DNA from: Planctomycetota bacterium
Lineage (GTDB): Bacteria; Planctomycetota; OFTM77
Length of the DNA stretch: 40,916 nucleotides
Assembly (NCBI GenBank): GCA_029260795.1
Contig: JAJDCO010000036.1
Span: 1 to 40,916, forward strand
Reading direction: 5' to 3'
Shown here: in pieces, positions 15,108 to 23,276 of the stretch
Layout: every line of letters begins with the position of its first letter
Numbering within the stretch: position 1 is the first letter of the stretch
Program-made: the position numbers and the translations under genes
Notes under the pieces: model-generated
What the model was told of the DNA's origin: nothing
What the model saw: the letters and a program-made list of their open reading frames with translations, nothing else
Databases searched by the model: none

Positions 15108-16735
15108 CGGTCAGGGCACGAGCGAAGGCCCGCAAGGCTCGACGGGGCAGCCTCGTGTCCCGCCTCACCTTCGGCATCGCGGCCGCCGTCTTCGGCACGG
15201 GCGTGCTCGTTCTCTTGATCGCGACCGGCAACGCGTACGACATCGCCAGCCAAGATCTGCGTGACACGGTCGAAGACGTCGCCGACCGCTGGCGGGATCA
15301 CCTCGAGCACCTGCCGGATCCGGAGGGCACTGAGCCGGGCTGGGGGGAACGCCTGGCGTCCACCCTTGCACTTTGGGTCTTCGATGCGGAAGGCACCTGC
15401 CTCTTTCCCGGTCCGGAAGAGGTGACGGCGGCAGTCGCCCAGGAGGGAAAGACGTTGGTGGAGTCCCGCGCGCCGATCGATCAGCTCAGCCGAGAGTCCG
15501 GGAGCTTTCGACTCTGCCGCACGGTGGAGGTCGACGGTGAGCGCCTCGGCGCGGTGCTAGTCGAGGCCGACCGCGGACCGCTCGTCGCGCGCTTTGCTCA
15601 CCAAGTGGGATGGGGGCTGGCTGGGATCCTGCTTCTGTCCTTCACGGTCGGTTTTTTGTCTCTGCGTTGGCTGGATCGGTACCTGGTGCGACCGCTCGAC
15701 ACGCTGCTGCGAATGGACCGCGAGAGTCTCGACTCGAGAGAAGCGCCTCGTCTCGTTCCGATTGAACGCATCCCCGACAATGAGCTCGGGCAGGTCATGG
15801 ACAGTCGTAATCGACTCCTGCTGCATCTGGGCAGCGCAGACCGAGAGGCAAAGGCACGAGGACATCGGTTGTCGGAGTATCGACGCTGGTTGAACCATCG
15901 TGGGTTCGATCTGGAGGTGCGCGTTCGCGACACGACCCGGATGGTCCTCAAGGCCCAGGAGCGGTTGCTCCAGAGCGAGAAACTGGCCGCGATCGGAAAG
16001 CTCGTGTCAGGCATCGCACACGAGATCAACAATCCGCTAGCAGCCATCGCCGGCCACGCTGAAGACCTGCTCGAGCTCGCCGAGTCGGACATGCTTGCCG
16101 GACTGCCCGAATTTCATGACTTTCCCGGATCACTGCGGGTCATCGAGGAGCAAGCCTATCGCTGCAAGACGATCTTGCAACGGCTGCTCAACTTCGCGCG
16201 CCAAGCCGATGTCGCCATTGAGCCCATCGATCTGAAGGCGCTGTTCGAGGACTGCCTGGCACTCGTCGAATCCCGCGCTCGTCCACGGGGCCTGCGCCTC
16301 GAGCCGGATCTCTCCAAAGACCTCGGCGCCTTCGTGACCGATCGGGTCCATCTTCAGCAGGTTGTCATCAACTTGCTCGACAACGCCATCGACGCCAGCG
16401 CGGAAGGTGGGTGCGTTACCCTCCGAGCTTGGCGCACCGACACCCACGTGCATCTGATCGTCGCCGACGAGGGCGCCGGCATCGATCCGGAATGGCAGGG
16501 GAGAGTCTTCGATCCCTTCTTCACCACCAAGCCCGTGGGGGAGGGAACGGGCATGGGACTCGCCATCTGCTACGGCGTCGTGCGACGGCTCGGCGGTGTC
16601 ATTGAGTTCGAGTCCGAGCTGGGTCGGGGAACCGAGTTTTCGGTGACGCTGCCCGGCAGTCGGGTTGTCGAGGACGAGGAGCCCGGCCGACCGAGCTGTC
16701 GCGAGCCGTCTTCGAATGCCGGAGTGAGGACATGA
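15104..16735 (+). CDS. Membrane sensor histidine kinase
   Basis: A 543-residue two-component sensor. Membrane helices at about 21-42 and 168-188 flank a periplasmic sensing region of about 120 residues that I do not recognise. A HAMP-like linker follows (about 189-240), then a coiled coil, the dimerisation/phosphorylation helix with H-box GIAHEINNPL (His306), and a HATPase domain with N-box LLDNAID (425-431), G1 DEGAGI (455-460) and G2 GTGMGLAI (481-488). The NtrB/ZraS-like H-box fits its partner, the NtrC-type regulator that overlaps its stop by four bases (ATGA). Being encoded with the envelope genes suggests that it senses the state of that machinery or of the envelope. Confidence 0.93.
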   Translation: MTVRARAKARKARRGSLVSRLTFGIAAAVFGTGVLVLLIATGNAYDIASQDLRDTVEDVADRWRDHLEHLPDPEGTEPGWGERLASTLALWVFDAEGTCLFPGPEEVTAAVAQEGKTLVESRAPIDQLSRESGSFRLCRTVEVDGERLGAVLVEADRGPLVARFAHQVGWGLAGILLLSFTVGFLSLRWLDRYLVRPLDTLLRMDRESLDSREAPRLVPIERIPDNELGQVMDSRNRLLLHLGSADREAKARGHRLSEYRRWLNHRGFDLEVRVRDTTRMVLKAQERLLQSEKLAAIGKLVSGIAHEINNPLAAIAGHAEDLLELAESDMLAGLPEFHDFPGSLRVIEEQAYRCKTILQRLLNFARQADVAIEPIDLKALFEDCLALVESRARPRGLRLEPDLSKDLGAFVTDRVHLQQVVINLLDNAIDASAEGGCVTLRAWRTDTHVHLIVADEGAGIDPEWQGRVFDPFFTTKPVGEGTGMGLAICYGVVRRLGGVIEFESELGRGTEFSVTLPGSRVVEDEEPGRPSCREPSSNAGVRT

Positions 16736-18123
16736 CGGATGCCAAGCCGATCCGCATCTTGGTCGTGGACGACGAAGGTCCATTCCGCGAAGTGGTGTGT
16801 CGTAAGCTGCGTCGAGAAGGGTTGGTCGTCCAGGGCTTTTGCGAGGCGACCACGGCCTTGGCTTGGCTCGACGAATCAGACGTCGACGTCGCGTTGCTGG
16901 ACATTCGAATGCCCGGGCTGGATGGCATCGAGCTGCTTCGACGTATTCGCGATCGTCGCCCCTGGGTCGAAGGCATCATGCTGACTGGCCATGGAACCGT
17001 CGAGACAGCCATTCAGGCGATGAAGCTCGGGGCCTACGACTACCTCGAAAAGCCGCTGAAGATCTCCAAGCTCGTGTTGCTGATTCGAAAGGCCGTCGAG
17101 AAGCGTCGCCTGGCATGCGAGAACTCGGCACTGCGCCGGGAGCTTCGTCGGCTCGACCCGTTCGGGGAGATCGTGGGCACGAGCGACGGCATTCAAACCG
17201 TCCGAGACCTCGTTGGCCGATTTGCCGTGACCGACGCTCCGGTCCTCGTGACGGGCGAGAGCGGCACCGGCAAGGAGCTCGTCGCTCGATCGATCCATCG
17301 ACGCTCGGGTCGAGCGGAGCGGCCCTTCGTCGCCGTGAACTGTGGAGCGCTTCCCGAGACCCTGCTCGAGAATGAGCTCTTCGGCCATGCGCGAGGTGCC
17401 TTCACAGGCGCTGGCCAGGAGGAGCCCGGCATCTTCGAGGCCGCGGACGGAGGCTCGCTGTTCATCGACGAGGTGGGTGAGATGAGCTCCGCGATGCAGA
17501 CACGCTTCTTGCGCGTGCTGGAGACGGGAGAGTTTCTTCGGCTGGGTGACCACCGGTCGCGTCGAGTCGATGTCCGCATCATTGCCGCGACCAACAAGGA
17601 GATCGAAGTCGAGGTCGCTGCCGGGCGGTTCCGATCCGATCTCTACTATCGACTCAACGTGTTGCGCATTGGCCTCCCTCCGCTTCGAGACCGATCCGAG
17701 GACCTCGAGAGCCTGACTCGGCATCTCCTGAGACTGATCTGCGAGCCGCACGGTCGGGCAGTCCCGGATCTCGAGCCCGCCGTCTGGGAGGCATTTCGTC
17801 GCCACGCCTGGCCCGGGAACGTGCGCGAGCTCCGCAATGTGTTGGAGCGAGGTGTGATTCTGGCTGCCGAAGGTGCCGTCCAAGCCGCCGACCTGCCGGA
17901 CTTCGGCAAGCCCATCCTACGTGAGGACGACTCGGCGGCTCCTCGACCTTCGGATCTCGAAGCCGAGGTCAATGGCAGTGCCTGCGGCTGGCTGTCTCTG
18001 GCGGACCTCGAGCGCCTGCACATCGAACGAACGATGGCCGAGTCCGACGGAAACAAGACCGAGGCCGCGCGGCGCCTCGGCATCAGCCTCCGGAGCCTCT
18101 ATCGAAAGCTCGAGCGAGGCTGA
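16732..18123 (+). CDS. NtrC-family sigma-54-dependent response regulator
   Basis: A 463-residue transcription activator with three domains. The receiver (1-122) has phospho-acceptor Asp57 and Lys107 in EKPL. The AAA+ domain (about 147-375) has Walker A GESGTGKE (175-182), the sigma-54-contacting GAFTGA loop (222-227) and Walker B GGSLFIDEVGE (240-250). A Fis-type helix-turn-helix is at about 422-463 (GNKTEAARRLGISLRSLYRK). All motifs needed for ATP-driven open-complex formation with sigma-54 RNA polymerase are intact. It is the last gene of the operon, directly after its cognate kinase. Sigma-54-type promoters at 361 and 5638 are its likely targets in this window, which would make the operon autoregulated. 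Confidence 0.96.
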   Translation: MTDAKPIRILVVDDEGPFREVVCRKLRREGLVVQGFCEATTALAWLDESDVDVALLDIRMPGLDGIELLRRIRDRRPWVEGIMLTGHGTVETAIQAMKLGAYDYLEKPLKISKLVLLIRKAVEKRRLACENSALRRELRRLDPFGEIVGTSDGIQTVRDLVGRFAVTDAPVLVTGESGTGKELVARSIHRRSGRAERPFVAVNCGALPETLLENELFGHARGAFTGAGQEEPGIFEAADGGSLFIDEVGEMSSAMQTRFLRVLETGEFLRLGDHRSRRVDVRIIAATNKEIEVEVAAGRFRSDLYYRLNVLRIGLPPLRDRSEDLESLTRHLLRLICEPHGRAVPDLEPAVWEAFRRHAWPGNVRELRNVLERGVILAAEGAVQAADLPDFGKPILREDDSAAPRPSDLEAEVNGSACGWLSLADLERLHIERTMAESDGNKTEAARRLGISLRSLYRKLERG

Positions 18124-18141
18124 GGCGCGCCACAGCCGCTT

Positions 18142-18597
18142 TCAGCGACCCGGGCGTCGCTGCTCGCGTCGCTTGGCGATCTCGAGCCGGAAAGACTGTG
18201 CCGTCACCGGGGCTCGGAACCGAAGAGTCACGACCTCGAAAGCCGAGAGCTCTCGCATGAGCCACTCCTCCCGTGTGCCAAAGGACTGCCCACCTGCGTC
18301 GATCCAGACCGGTCGATACAAGACCTCACGAGAGTAGGGCGCAAGGTTGTGGATGTCGACTTCGTACGTCGCGTCGTCGTCGACCGGAATGCGTCGAATG
18401 TCCCGTGTGATCAGGTCACGATCGAGGCTCCCTCCAATCTCGAGCTCGGGAACGTCGGGATCTTGATTGGGAGGCTGAGGCTGAACCGTCGGCCGAGGTC
18501 CGGAAGACAGGCAGGAGGCCAGAGACAGGAGCAGTATCCCGGTGAGGCCCGCACGCAGTCGGCGAGCCAGTCCGACCGGCCCGGTCATATCAGACAT
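18142..18597 (-). CDS. YcfL/DUF1425-like lipoprotein
   Basis: A 151-residue lipoprotein with signal peptide and lipobox (SLASC, Cys near residue 29). Residues about 70-145 follow the pattern of the YcfL (DUF1425) family: a strand with DIHNLAPYSREVLYRPVWID, then a Gly-containing turn, EEW, and VVTLRFRAPVTAQSFRLEI. YcfL is a periplasmic lipoprotein of unknown molecular role, often near lpoB in proteobacteria, which is not seen here. The start overlaps the end of the upstream VWA gene by eight bases, so the two are an operon; ATG 18588 is an alternative start. It is convergent with the NtrC-type regulator (18 bases apart). Confidence 0.78.
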   Translation of the reverse strand: MSDMTGPVGLARRLRAGLTGILLLSLASCLSSGPRPTVQPQPPNQDPDVPELEIGGSLDRDLITRDIRRIPVDDDATYEVDIHNLAPYSREVLYRPVWIDAGGQSFGTREEWLMRELSAFEVVTLRFRAPVTAQSFRLEIAKRREQRRPGR

Positions 18598-21500
18598 CTG
18601 TCGGCATCCGGTCTGGGGTCTGAGGCACGGGAGGTTCGCCGGTCTCGGTGCCGGGGGGTTGAAGGTGGGACCAGAGGCGATCTTCGCGCGTTTCGCTCTG
18701 CCGGCGGAACAGCCAACGCACCAAGAAGACGGCCACTCCTCCGAAGACCACGATCAGTAGCAAGATCTGAATCGGTCCCAAGACGGGAAGCAGTGTCAGA
18801 GTGAACGGCACGGGCGCGGAAGGGGTGTCGATACCCTCGGGACCTCGGAATCGAAGCTCTCCACCGAGCGCTCTTCGGCTCAAGAGATTGGGCTCGATGT
18901 CGGAGGCCAGGTCGATCTCGACCGCGACGTGGCTCCCTTCAGCCGCGCTCTCGGCCGCCACGAGACGAGAGGCCGGGAATCGGTCCGTCGGCTCGACGGA
19001 AACATCGAGGAGCGTACTGCCGATTCGTCCGAGAAGCTTGCGCGTGAGCTCCTTTCCGACCATGCGCAACGGCTCGCTGCGTGCCGTGCGGCCACCGTCT
19101 CCTCCGACGAGCCAACCCCAGTATCCCGTGCCCGGCAGCTCGAAATCACCGAGATCGAGGTGAGTGATCGCCTCACCCCCGAGCTGCAGTCCCAGCCCGG
19201 GTCTTCTCAGTCGAAAGTGGATCGGCACCGAGGCCTCCGGTTGTCCACCGATCGAGTCGGCAGCCGACTCGGGACGAACCAGGATCACGTTGGCCAAGGG
19301 CGGTGAGGCCGGCTCCGCCTCGGTGTTCGGGAAGCCAAATCGCTTCCAGTAATCGAAAGTCACCTCGACGAAGACGTCGAGGTCGATGCGCGGCCGGTCA
19401 CGATCGAACGTCAGCTCGCTGCCGACGAGTGGCTCTCCGCCGACGACGAACGAGACGTGCACGCCCGGGCGCACGTTGGGAAGCAACAGGAGCTGGCCGG
19501 AGATGGCGTCCGCATTCAGAAGCTGCAAACGCAGGCGTGTGTAGCGCTGAGCTTCGTCGACTCGCAGGCGAGGAGCCTCTTGCGGGGTTGGGAGCGGGCT
19601 CGGTGTGTCGAGCCGGAAGCGGGCGACGGGTCGAGTGATCACGAACTGAAGATCCCGCCGGTGCCCGAGTCCCGTCAGCGAGAGGTCGGCTCGATGCTCT
19701 CCGTACTGATCCGGCTTCAGCTCGAGCACGAGGTTCATCTGGCCGGAGTCGTCGAGCTCGAAGCTCTCCCCGATCAACTCGTCGCCACGTCGAAGCGAGG
19801 CGAGAAGACCGTTCGACAGCTGGCGCTCGACGGTGACGGTTCCCCCGATCGCCGACTGATTCCAGCGCAGCTCGATCGGCGTTCGCAAGATCTCGCCCAA
19901 TGTCCGGTAGGTCAGCTCGGTTCGGGCCTTCACAGGCTGGGGGACGAGCACGCGGGGGCCGGTCGGAACCAGGCGCAGGGGAGTGGACGTCTGCCAGACA
20001 GTCTTGCCCTCCCTCTCTTGACGCCAATGCAACGTGACCACGACCCCGTCTTGCGGAAGCGGCGCGGTCTCGAACTTCAGCGTCAACGAGGTCGGAACGT
20101 CGAGCTCCTCGGCCAAACGGACTCCCCGACGGAGAACGTTCCGACTCTCCAAGTCGAGGACCTCGAAGCGCGTGACCTCCTCGGGCCTCTCGAGCGCGAC
20201 GATCAGGGGCAAGGCCTTCGCTCGATTGTTGCGCGGCGTCAGTGTCAACGCGTTCTCGAGGACGACTTCGCGCCCGAAGAGCACGCGCGAAACGGCGCCG
20301 TCCGTCACCTGATCCGCATCGAACGCGATCTCGATCAAAGGAGGTGGATCGACGACGAGCCGCAAGGACGCCTCGAGGTCGGTCTCCAATCCCGTCAGAG
20401 CGAAGTGCACGCTCTCGGAGCTTTCGAACAGATGACCCGACGTCGTCGTCGGCCTCTTCTCGGGCTCGGCCAGAGGCTCAGTGGAAAGAGCCGCCTTCGG
20501 CCGACGGAGTCGCAGGAGCAGCTCGACCTCACCCGCCTCGGTCAAGCTCGTCGGGGGCTCCCATCGAGCGGGCGGGCCCTCGGCTGGTCGAGTCCACAGG
20601 CTCGTTTCCAGCGTCGTGGCGAGCGGAGTCGACCACGACAGTCGACCGGTTCGGGCACCCGCGTTCCATCTCAAGATGATCGGAACCGCGATCTCGTTCT
20701 TCGTCACGTCGACTGGGACCACCGAGCTGCCGTCGGGTCCCAGCACCTCGACCTCTGGCAAGGGAAGGAGCTCGACCGCCCCTCCAAAGGGGTTGGTGCC
20801 CACGTACTGAACGGCGAGATCTCGCGGGCCACGGCTCAGCGATCCCCGCAGGATGAATGAGTACGGCTGCTCGATCTGCATGTCCCAGTAGTTCCCGAGC
20901 TCGAAGCGACCCGGCACGGCGCAGAGCTGCCCCTGGTTGGCGGCGAGAGAGAACTCCACCGGTAGGAAGCCGAAGTCGGCTCGGGTGTTGGCGAGCTCGC
21001 TGTGATCCCATTCGAAGGCGAGATCCGTGCCGGCGAGTCGCGGATCGATCCAGGCCCACATCGTTCGATCGCGTGAGAAAGCCTTCGGAGGCTGGTGGGT
21101 CGGGATCGTGAAGACGACCGGCTCTTGCCATGGAATGAAGACGACTGCCGGTACGTCACCCGTTCGCACCGACCACGTGACCGACTCGTCGAGACAACGT
21201 CGGATGCGCTCGAGGGCGATCGCGAGGTCGGCGTCCCCGGCGAGATCGGGCCAGACCCAGTCGACCACGATCGGACCGGAACGCGACGCGAAGACTTCGC
21301 AGTAGCGGGCCGCCACATCGGCTGCCGTCGGATCACCCGCCGTCGCTTCCGCGGTATGCCGACCATCGCTCAAGACCTCGATGCGGATCAAACGCGCGGA
21401 GCTGGATTCGATGCGCTCGAGAACGGTCGTCATCATGCGCCAGACGTCGGAGCGACCGCCGCGAGGACGGGGGCGATGTGATTGGAGGTGACGATCGAGT

Positions 21501-21952
21501 GCATCGAGATTCGTGACGGTCACGGGATCCGTGACCAGCTCGAAGGGGATCACCGTCGGTGGTGCGGCCGAGGCCGCCAACACCTCCGCGACGCGGGAGC
21601 GCACCCGCGTCACCGCGGCTTCCCAGCGGGAGCCGCCGCCCTCTTCTTGGACGCTCAACATCGAGGTCGAGCAATCGAGAACGTACAAAGTCTCGACTAA
21701 TCGTGTGGCGTCGCCGCCTCCGGGCCCGGGCGTCGAGTTCGATCCGGATGTCGAGACCTCTTGAAGAAGCCGGGCCGGGTTCGCCATCAGCTCGGCGCAC
21801 GGCGAAGACAAGAGCAGGAGCAACCCGAGTCGGGCGATCCATGCAAGCGGGGTCGGCAACGGAACAGGTCTCCGCGAAGTGGTTCTTGGATCCGGGATCG
21901 GCAGCACGAAGGCGGCGATGGCCTCCGGCTCGGGAACGAGCGATCGAGCCAC
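18590..21952 (-). CDS. Large VWA-domain membrane protein
   Basis: A 1120-residue exported protein, function unknown. It has an N-terminal hydrophobic signal or anchor (about 37-52, LAWIARLGLLLLLSS) and a von Willebrand A domain (about 86-270) with a complete metal-ion site start DCSTS at Asp93. About 750 residues of beta-rich sequence follow, probably several Ig-like domains, then a C-terminal membrane helix (about 1072-1095, IQILLLIVVFGGVAVFLVRW) and a short basic cytoplasmic tail. A metal-dependent adhesion or protein-binding role in the periplasm is the usual inference. The start is uncertain: GTG 21952 lacks a good ribosome-binding site, and other starts are possible closer to the hydrophobic segment. 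It is co-transcribed with the YcfL-like lipoprotein. Confidence 0.85.
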   Translation of the reverse strand: MARSLVPEPEAIAAFVLPIPDPRTTSRRPVPLPTPLAWIARLGLLLLLSSPCAELMANPARLLQEVSTSGSNSTPGPGGGDATRLVETLYVLDCSTSMLSVQEEGGGSRWEAAVTRVRSRVAEVLAASAAPPTVIPFELVTDPVTVTNLDALDRHLQSHRPRPRGGRSDVWRMMTTVLERIESSSARLIRIEVLSDGRHTAEATAGDPTAADVAARYCEVFASRSGPIVVDWVWPDLAGDADLAIALERIRRCLDESVTWSVRTGDVPAVVFIPWQEPVVFTIPTHQPPKAFSRDRTMWAWIDPRLAGTDLAFEWDHSELANTRADFGFLPVEFSLAANQGQLCAVPGRFELGNYWDMQIEQPYSFILRGSLSRGPRDLAVQYVGTNPFGGAVELLPLPEVEVLGPDGSSVVPVDVTKNEIAVPIILRWNAGARTGRLSWSTPLATTLETSLWTRPAEGPPARWEPPTSLTEAGEVELLLRLRRPKAALSTEPLAEPEKRPTTTSGHLFESSESVHFALTGLETDLEASLRLVVDPPPLIEIAFDADQVTDGAVSRVLFGREVVLENALTLTPRNNRAKALPLIVALERPEEVTRFEVLDLESRNVLRRGVRLAEELDVPTSLTLKFETAPLPQDGVVVTLHWRQEREGKTVWQTSTPLRLVPTGPRVLVPQPVKARTELTYRTLGEILRTPIELRWNQSAIGGTVTVERQLSNGLLASLRRGDELIGESFELDDSGQMNLVLELKPDQYGEHRADLSLTGLGHRRDLQFVITRPVARFRLDTPSPLPTPQEAPRLRVDEAQRYTRLRLQLLNADAISGQLLLLPNVRPGVHVSFVVGGEPLVGSELTFDRDRPRIDLDVFVEVTFDYWKRFGFPNTEAEPASPPLANVILVRPESAADSIGGQPEASVPIHFRLRRPGLGLQLGGEAITHLDLGDFELPGTGYWGWLVGGDGGRTARSEPLRMVGKELTRKLLGRIGSTLLDVSVEPTDRFPASRLVAAESAAEGSHVAVEIDLASDIEPNLLSRRALGGELRFRGPEGIDTPSAPVPFTLTLLPVLGPIQILLLIVVFGGVAVFLVRWLFRRQSETREDRLWSHLQPPGTETGEPPVPQTPDRMPTDV

Positions 21953-22007
21953 TCGACGCGGCCCCCCGGTCCCTCGATCGGACTACGGCGGCGACCCCAG
22001 CTTGTCC

Positions 22008-22035
22008 ATGTTAGAGCTGGCTCGCGCGTTTTCAA
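22008..22035 (-). promoter_or_regulatory. Sigma-70-type promoter for the VWA operon
   Basis: On the minus strand, TTGAAA (22035-22030) and TAACAT (22013-22008) are separated by 16 bases, a good match to the -35 and -10 consensus. The implied start point is near 22001, about 50 bases before GTG 21952. Confidence 0.5.
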
Positions 22036-22103
22036 CGGATGCGCGACCCTCCCGCTGAGAAAACGCGGTCGGAGCGAAGCCGGGCGCCGCTCATCGACCG
22101 GAG

Positions 22104-22133
22104 TTGCCCGACCTCCCAGACCGGTGATACACT
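22104..22133 (+). promoter_or_regulatory. Sigma-70-type promoter with extended -10
   Basis: TTGCCC (22104-22109) and TACACT (22128-22133) are 18 bases apart, and TG at 22125-22126 makes an extended -10 (TG-A-TACACT). The implied start point is near 22140, about 55 bases before ATG 22195. Together with the minus-strand promoter it forms a compact divergent promoter pair. Confidence 0.55.
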
Positions 22134-22194
22134 CGCCTTTTGGCCGCGTGTGAGCCCGCGAGCCTGGACCCTTGGCCGGCACCCGCACCTCCGA

Positions 22195-23241
22195 ATGATC
22201 GACCCCCGAATCCTGCGTCCCGGACATCTCGTGTGGATCTGTGTCGGTGTCTGGGCGCTGCTCGCGGCTTGCTCGTCCGACGAGCAGCCCAGCATCCCTG
22301 CCGAGGCCGTTCGGCTGGTCGAGGAGGGGCAGGCTCTCTTGAAAGCCGGCAAGGCCAAGGCGGCCGAGGAGAAAGCGACGCGCGCATTGTCCGTCGAGCG
22401 TGCCTTCGCCGATGCCCATCTCCTGCGCGGAGAGGCTCTCTGGCGACAGAACCTGCTCGGTCCTGCGGTCGAGGCCTTTCGAGAGGGGTTGCCCTTCGCC
22501 GACACGGGCGACGGCACGCTCGAGAAGCGACTCGGCGAGCTCGCCGCCAGCGTCCAGGATCACGACCTGGCCCTCCTGGCTCTCGAGGCGGCCTGGAAGC
22601 GCGGAGTCGACGACACTCGAGTCTTGCAGCTCCTCGCCGAGGAGTACTCGCACGCCGCGCGAGGCGACGAAGCCCTCTCGATCTTCGGACAGCTCGAGCG
22701 CCGCGAGCCCAGGTCGTCCGACTGGCCGATCGAAGTCGGTCGTCTGCACCTCGATCTCGGTCGGTTGTCGGAGGCACGATCGGCGTTCGAGCGGGCCCGC
22801 GCTGCCGATCCCGTCTCGGCACGACCTTGGGCCGAGCTCGGCGGGTTGGCGGTGCAGGAGGGCGATCTCGAAGAAGCGGAGCGCTGCTATCTGCGGTCGC
22901 TGGACATCGATCCGGATCAAGGCCGAGTCCTTTTCCAGCTGGCGATGATCGCGTCTCGCCGCGAAGACTCCGATCGCGCGCGTCAGTATCAGGCACGTTA
23001 CGAAGAGCTGGTTCGGCGCCAGCAGACCGTGAGTGATGCCCAGCGCCGCCAGAATCACCTCAGAAACATGAATCGTCTCGCCCGGCGAGCCTTGAGCGAA
23101 GGAGACGATGCCGAGGCTCGGCCTTTCTTGGAGCGCTACGTCGCGATCGATCCGGACGACGACAAGATGAGACAGTTGCTCGTCAACGTGTACGAGCGGC
23201 TCGGTCTCACCGAGGAGGCGGCTCGCCTCCGCGACCGATGA
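22195..23241 (+). CDS. TPR-repeat lipoprotein
   Basis: A 348-residue lipoprotein: hydrophobic signal (ICVGVWALLAAC, Cys near residue 26), then TPR repeats to the C terminus (for example AAEEKATRALSVERAFADAH, EARSAFERARAADPVSARPW, EEAERCYLRSLDIDPDQGRV). ATG 22195 is chosen because it precedes the signal peptide directly; the frame is open further upstream but without a plausible N terminus, and no clear ribosome-binding site is visible. It forms an operon with the CRTAC1-like gene, which starts 35 bases after its stop. TPR proteins next to CRTAC1/UnbV proteins are a familiar pairing, but the joint function is not established to my knowledge. Confidence 0.87.
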   Translation: MIDPRILRPGHLVWICVGVWALLAACSSDEQPSIPAEAVRLVEEGQALLKAGKAKAAEEKATRALSVERAFADAHLLRGEALWRQNLLGPAVEAFREGLPFADTGDGTLEKRLGELAASVQDHDLALLALEAAWKRGVDDTRVLQLLAEEYSHAARGDEALSIFGQLERREPRSSDWPIEVGRLHLDLGRLSEARSAFERARAADPVSARPWAELGGLAVQEGDLEEAERCYLRSLDIDPDQGRVLFQLAMIASRREDSDRARQYQARYEELVRRQQTVSDAQRRQNHLRNMNRLARRALSEGDDAEARPFLERYVAIDPDDDKMRQLLVNVYERLGLTEEAARLRDR

Positions 23242-23276
23242 GCCTCGTGAGTCACCTACCCCGCTGCGGAGCTGTC

